Source: Bacillota bacterium
Lineage (GTDB): Bacteria > Bacillota > Sulfobacillia > RBS10-35
NCBI GenBank assembly: GCA_029960865.1
Contig: JASBVX010000036.1
Span: 1 to 9,133 of the forward strand
Direction: 5' to 3'
DNA length: 9,133 nucleotides
Positions within the stretch are counted from its first letter, which is position 1, and the number at the start of each line of letters is the position of its first letter. The notes below the pieces were generated by a model, which was not told where the DNA came from, ran no database searches, and saw nothing but the letters and a program-made list of their open reading frames with translations. Position numbers and translations under genes: made by a program. Positions 6,126-9,133 of this stretch are shown here, piece after piece.

Positions 6126-6643
6126 TGGAAGCCGTCCTGGCGGTGGATGAGGAAGGGGTCCTGGGCGTCGACGGCCGGCTTCCCTGGAACCTCCCCGATG
6201 ACCTGCGCCATTTCCGCGCCCTGACCCTCGGCCATGCCGTCGTCATGGGGCGAAAGACCTTTGAGTCCATCGGCCGGCCCCTTCCCGAGCGGGAGAACAT
6301 CGTTCTCAGCCGGGATCGGTCTTTCCAGCCGGAGGGGGTCAAGGTGGTGCGGGACCCAAAGGAAGTCTTGGGACTGGAGGGAAAGGTCTTCATCATCGGG
6401 GGAGCCCATGTCTTCCGGGTCTTTCTCCCCCACTGCCGGACGTTCCACATCACCCACGTTGCGGCCCGCATCCCCCAGGAAGGGCAACTGGCCCGCATCT
6501 CGTTGGAGTTTCTAAGAGGCCTCACCATCACCCGGGCCGAGTTTCACCCCAAGGATGCCCGTCACTCCCATGCCTTCACCCTCTGCACCTATGAACGCCG
6601 CTGGCCGGCAGAGCGGGACCCGATAAAGCCAAAGCCGCTGTAA
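6122..6643 (+). CDS. folA: Dihydrofolate reductase
   Basis: The 173-residue protein reduces dihydrofolate to tetrahydrofolate with NADPH, closing the cycle with ThyA. The N-terminal half is classical: AVDEEGVLGVDGRLPWNLPDDLRHF with the catalytic acid Asp27, then MGRKTFESIGRPLP, the NADPH-binding IVLSRD, and FIIGGAHVF. Thr111 (HITHV) matches the conserved Thr113 of the E. coli enzyme. The segment that usually reads GDTxFP is degenerate here (EGQLARIS). The domain ends at the usual TYERR near residue 160; the last 13 residues are an extra tail reading into the region that overlaps the convergent membrane gene. The start is ATG 6122 within the thyA stop (ATGA), with GGAG nine bases upstream; a second in-frame ATG follows directly at 6125. 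No terminator is visible behind the TAA stop. Confidence 0.95.
   Translation: MMEAVLAVDEEGVLGVDGRLPWNLPDDLRHFRALTLGHAVVMGRKTFESIGRPLPERENIVLSRDRSFQPEGVKVVRDPKEVLGLEGKVFIIGGAHVFRVFLPHCRTFHITHVAARIPQEGQLARISLEFLRGLTITRAEFHPKDARHSHAFTLCTYERRWPAERDPIKPKPL
6589..6643. other. 55-base tail-to-tail overlap of folA and the membrane protein gene
   Basis: The folA stop TAA (6641-6643, plus) and the membrane gene stop TAG (6591-6589, minus) lie inside one another's frames. Both proteins therefore share this DNA for their last 17-18 codons. No hairpin followed by a T-run is visible on either strand nearby, so transcripts from both sides are likely to run into antisense of the other gene. Confidence 0.8.
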
Positions 6644-7290
6644 ACCACGACCCACCCCACCGCCATGACCACCCAAAAAGACCCCGGGAATCCCACCCGG
6701 GCCGCGGTCCCTGCCGCCCCCAGCAAAAGGACCCCTAGGGCGATGAGGCCATTTCCCACCGCCACCCTGCGGGGAGCCCGCGCGGTGTAAGCGCGCCAGG
6801 CGGAAGCGGCCGCCACCAGCATGACCGCCAGAAGACCAAAGGTGTTGAGAAGGATCATATCGATGAGCCAAAGAGCACCCAAAACGCCTTGGTGGCTGAC
6901 GGCTCCCGTCCCCGGTTGCCCGGCCAGCTGCAGAAGTGCTCCCTCCTGCACCGGCAAAAGGGCCAATAAAATGGCCCCCAAAAGGGACAGGACCAGCACC
7001 CCCACCACCGTCGCCTTCAGCCGGGAAGGGTGCCTTTGCCCCCACTCCAGGTGAAGGCTCCCTAATCCCATGTAGGCCGCCATCCACATGGCGCCCAGGA
7101 GGTAATAGAGGCGAAAGAGCCAGGCGTTTTCCCAGTAGACGGCCCCCAGGTAGGCCAGGGTAGCCAGAAAACCCATGGCGATGGCCGCTGCCCACCAGCG
7201 CATGGGAGGCCAGGGAGAGCGGATGGCCTTAGGCACCACGTTCAGGGTAAAGAGCCCCACCACCGCCGCCTGCACCCAGGCATAGACCAT
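6589..7290 (-). CDS. Seven-helix membrane protein of unknown function
   Basis: I do not recognise this 233-residue protein. It has about seven hydrophobic segments, near residues 2-20, 31-53, 56-80, 92-114, 136-165, 175-198 and 203-224, with only short loops. Distinctive stretches are the tryptophan/tyrosine-rich YWENAWLFRLYYLLGAMWMAAYMGLGSLHLEWG in helices 2-3 (residues 52-84) and an arginine-rich loop around 166-176 that is probably cytoplasmic. There is no cleavable signal peptide, cysteine pair or ATP motif. The start is ATG 7290-7288, one base after the dtd stop (TGACATG), with a G-rich ribosome binding site inside the end of dtd, so it is co-transcribed and probably coupled with rel-dtd. 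Its 3' end, including the end of helix 7, overlaps the convergent folA gene by 55 bases. The clean reading frame, helix pattern and operon spacing argue that it is real. Confidence 0.8.
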   Translation of the reverse strand: MVYAWVQAAVVGLFTLNVVPKAIRSPWPPMRWWAAAIAMGFLATLAYLGAVYWENAWLFRLYYLLGAMWMAAYMGLGSLHLEWGQRHPSRLKATVVGVLVLSLLGAILLALLPVQEGALLQLAGQPGTGAVSHQGVLGALWLIDMILLNTFGLLAVMLVAAASAWRAYTARAPRRVAVGNGLIALGVLLLGAAGTAARVGFPGSFWVVMAVGWVVVYSGFGFIGSRSAGQRRS

Positions 7291-7291
7291 G

Positions 7292-7735
7292 TCATTCCCC
7301 CCTCTGTGGGCTCTCGAGAAGAATCGTCACCGGCCCGTCATTGATGACCTCCACTTCCATGTGGGCCCCAAACACCCCTTTTTGCACCGCGATCCCCAGA
7401 GAGCCCATATGATTCATCACTTCTTCGTAGAGCGCAAGGGCTCTTTCCGGAGCAGCCGCCCGGGTGAAAGAAGGCCGCCTTCCCTTCTGCGCATCCCCCA
7501 AAAGGGTGAACTGGGAGACCACCAGCGCCTCCCCGCCCGTATCCAAAAGGGAGCGGTTCATGCGCCCTTCTTCATCGGGGAGTACTCGCAGGTGGGCCAG
7601 CTTTTCCGCCATCCAGAGGGCATCTTCAGCGGTATCCTCCTGAGCCACTCCCAGGAGAACCAGCAAACCCCTTTGGATCCGGGCCACCACTTTCCCGTCC
7701 ACCGTCACCGACGCCCGTTTGGCAACCTGCACCAC
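7292..7735 (-). CDS. dtd: D-aminoacyl-tRNA deacylase
   Basis: The product (147 residues from GTG) belongs to the Dtd family, which hydrolyses D-amino acids, and glycine, mischarged on tRNA through an RNA-based mechanism. The motif SQFTLLGDAQKGRRPSF (74-90) and the C-terminal FGAHMEVEV with the cis-Pro motif NDGPVTILL are both present; together they form the substrate pocket at the dimer interface. The start is uncertain. Typical homologues begin MRAVVQ. Here the codons upstream of GTG 7735-7733 read ATC-CGG-GCG, encoding I-R-A before VVQVAKRASVTVDG, so the usual Met falls on an ATC codon at 7744-7742. GTG is the first standard start codon, with AGGAG about 11 bases upstream. The gene lies 26 bases after rel and 1 base before the membrane gene. 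The rel-dtd order is common in Bacillota. Confidence 0.95.
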   Translation of the reverse strand: MVQVAKRASVTVDGKVVARIQRGLLVLLGVAQEDTAEDALWMAEKLAHLRVLPDEEGRMNRSLLDTGGEALVVSQFTLLGDAQKGRRPSFTRAAAPERALALYEEVMNHMGSLGIAVQKGVFGAHMEVEVINDGPVTILLESPQRGE

Positions 7736-7761
7736 CGCCCGGATGACTCCTCGCCTCTTTC

Positions 7762-9133
7762 TCAGCGAGCCGCCCTTTGCATGGGCCGCTCCACCGCATG
7801 GACATTCGGGATGCGCAAAAGCTTTTGCTTGATGTATTCCAGCTGCTCCGTATCTCGGATCTGGAGGACCAGGTGGATGCTGGCGCTCCCGCCTCCGCGG
7901 CTGCGGGCGCTGGCCTCCACGATATTAACCCGGCTTTCGCTGATCTGGCGGGCCACATCGGAGAGAAGCCCCGGCCGATCGCTGCCGATCACCTCCAGCT
8001 CCACCGGGTAAAAGCCCACGTTCACTTCGTGCCAGCGCACTTCGATCAGCCGCTCGGGATCCCTAAGGTTCTCATTGACGTTCCGGCAGTCGGCCCGGTG
8101 GATGGTGACGCCCCGCCCCCGGGTGATGTAGCCCACGATCTTGTCTCCCGGCACCGGATGGCAGCAGTTGGGAAAGCGGACCAGGACATGGTCCACCCCT
8201 TTGACGCTGACCCCACCGGAAGGCGCCCCCCACTCTTTTCCCTTGGGTTTGGCCACCTCTTCCAGGGGGTCTTTCTGGGCCTTTTCCTGGCGATACAGAT
8301 CCCGGAGCCGGTGGGCCACCTGGGAAGCGGAGAGGCCCCCATATCCGATGGAGACCAGGAGCTCCTCCACCCCGGGCGTACCCACCTTCTTCCGGAGCTC
8401 TTCCATCCTGGCCTCTGTCATGACTTCCTGGGGGCTGAGACCCAGGTGGCGGAGCTCTTTTACGAGGAGTTCCTTGCCCCGGTCCAGGTTCTCGGCCCGG
8501 TTGGCCTTCTTAAACCACTGGCGGATCCGGTTCTTGGCCGCGGAGGTGCGCACCAGGCTCAGCCAGTCCAACGAAGGCTGGGCCTCAGGGCGGGTGAGGA
8601 TCTCCACGATATCCCCGTTTTGCAAGGTGTAGTCGGAGGGGACCATCCGGCCATTGACCCGGGCCCCGGCGTAGCTATGGCCCACTTCCGTATGGATGCG
8701 ATAGGCGAAATCCAGCGGGATGGCGGAGGCGGGAAGGCCGATGACGTCTCCCTTGGGGGTGAAGACAAAGACCTCGTCGGAAAAGATGTCCAGCTTCAGG
8801 TCTTCCATGAACTCCGCCGGATCTTTCGTCTCCCGCTGCCACTCCAGAACTTCCCGCAGCCAGGCCAGCTTCTTGTCGAACTCGGGATCGGTCTTCCCTT
8901 CCTTGTATCGCCAGTGGGCCGCAATACCGTATTCCGCCGTCCGGTGCATCTTTTCCGTTCGGATCTGGATCTCGAAGGGCTCTCCCAGAGGCCCGATCAC
9001 CGTGGTGTGGAGGCTTTGATACATGTTCTGCTTGGGAGTGGCGATGTAATCCTTGAACCTTCCAGGGAGGGGCTTCCACATGGAGTGGACGATGCCCAAG
9101 GCCGCATAGCAATCCCGCACTTCCTCCACGATG
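7762..9133 (-). CDS. rel: Bifunctional (p)ppGpp synthetase/hydrolase Rel, 5' end cut by the window
   Basis: This is the C-terminal two thirds of a long RelA/SpoT homologue; the frame runs through the right window edge, so the N-terminal hydrolase region and part of the synthetase are missing. Counted from the first full valine codon (9129), the end of the synthetase domain is seen as GRFKDYIATPKQNMYQSLHTT and FEIQIRTEKMHRTAEYGIAAHW (23-73). A TGS domain follows (about 118-180), then a helical region, a zinc-finger-like segment with CCHPVPGD and a further Cys348 (322-348), and a C-terminal ACT/RRM domain (373-448). The enzyme makes (p)ppGpp when uncharged tRNA sits in the ribosomal A site. In Bacillota a single bifunctional Rel is usual. 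Whether the hydrolase half is intact cannot be seen. Dtd follows after 26 bases. Confidence 0.96.
   Translation of the reverse strand, partial: IVEEVRDCYAALGIVHSMWKPLPGRFKDYIATPKQNMYQSLHTTVIGPLGEPFEIQIRTEKMHRTAEYGIAAHWRYKEGKTDPEFDKKLAWLREVLEWQRETKDPAEFMEDLKLDIFSDEVFVFTPKGDVIGLPASAIPLDFAYRIHTEVGHSYAGARVNGRMVPSDYTLQNGDIVEILTRPEAQPSLDWLSLVRTSAAKNRIRQWFKKANRAENLDRGKELLVKELRHLGLSPQEVMTEARMEELRKKVGTPGVEELLVSIGYGGLSASQVAHRLRDLYRQEKAQKDPLEEVAKPKGKEWGAPSGGVSVKGVDHVLVRFPNCCHPVPGDKIVGYITRGRGVTIHRADCRNVNENLRDPERLIEVRWHEVNVGFYPVELEVIGSDRPGLLSDVARQISESRVNIVEASARSRGGGSASIHLVLQIRDTEQLEYIKQKLLRIPNVHAVERPMQRAAR

Overview
This is a GC-rich stretch of bacterial chromosome made almost entirely of housekeeping genes. 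The gene set rel - dtd - hisS - aspS is the conserved neighbourhood seen in Bacillota. Several features fit a thermophilic, clostridial-type member of that phylum: strong purine-rich ribosome binding sites, frequent TTG/GTG starts, a CxxC-rich HisRS insert of Gram-positive type, and a 6S-RNA-like gene directly behind aspS. The taxonomic assignment is inference from synteny and protein style. I saw no plasmid, phage, IS, CRISPR or tRNA signature.

Layout, read on the minus strand from the right edge. A 5'-truncated bifunctional ppGpp enzyme gene (rel) is followed after 26 bases by dtd (D-aminoacyl-tRNA deacylase), then after 1 base by an unrecognised seven-helix membrane protein. A translationally coupled thyA-folA pair then lies on the opposite (plus) strand; its 3' end overlaps the membrane gene tail-to-tail by 55 bases, and its 5' end is only about 70 bases from divergent hisS. 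The minus-strand series resumes with hisS and aspS (4-base overlap). Next comes a compact region of about 240 bases holding a promoter-like sequence, a long self-complementary RNA and a strong intrinsic terminator. It is followed by an ANK/MATE-like multispanning transporter gene and ybaK (Cys-tRNA(Pro) deacylase family), separated by 1 base. The left 149 bases hold nothing I can assign with confidence.

How the genes work together. HisRS and AspRS charge tRNA, Dtd removes D-amino acids from tRNA, and YbaK-type proteins clear Cys-tRNA(Pro). Rel senses uncharged tRNA on the ribosome and makes or degrades (p)ppGpp. ThyA and DHFR form the dTMP/folate cycle. The least ordinary parts are the structured RNA between aspS and the transporter (best explained as 6S RNA, with a cis-acting leader as the alternative), the direct junction of its terminator with the transporter's ribosome binding site, and the antisense thyA-folA pair embedded in an otherwise conserved co-directional cluster.
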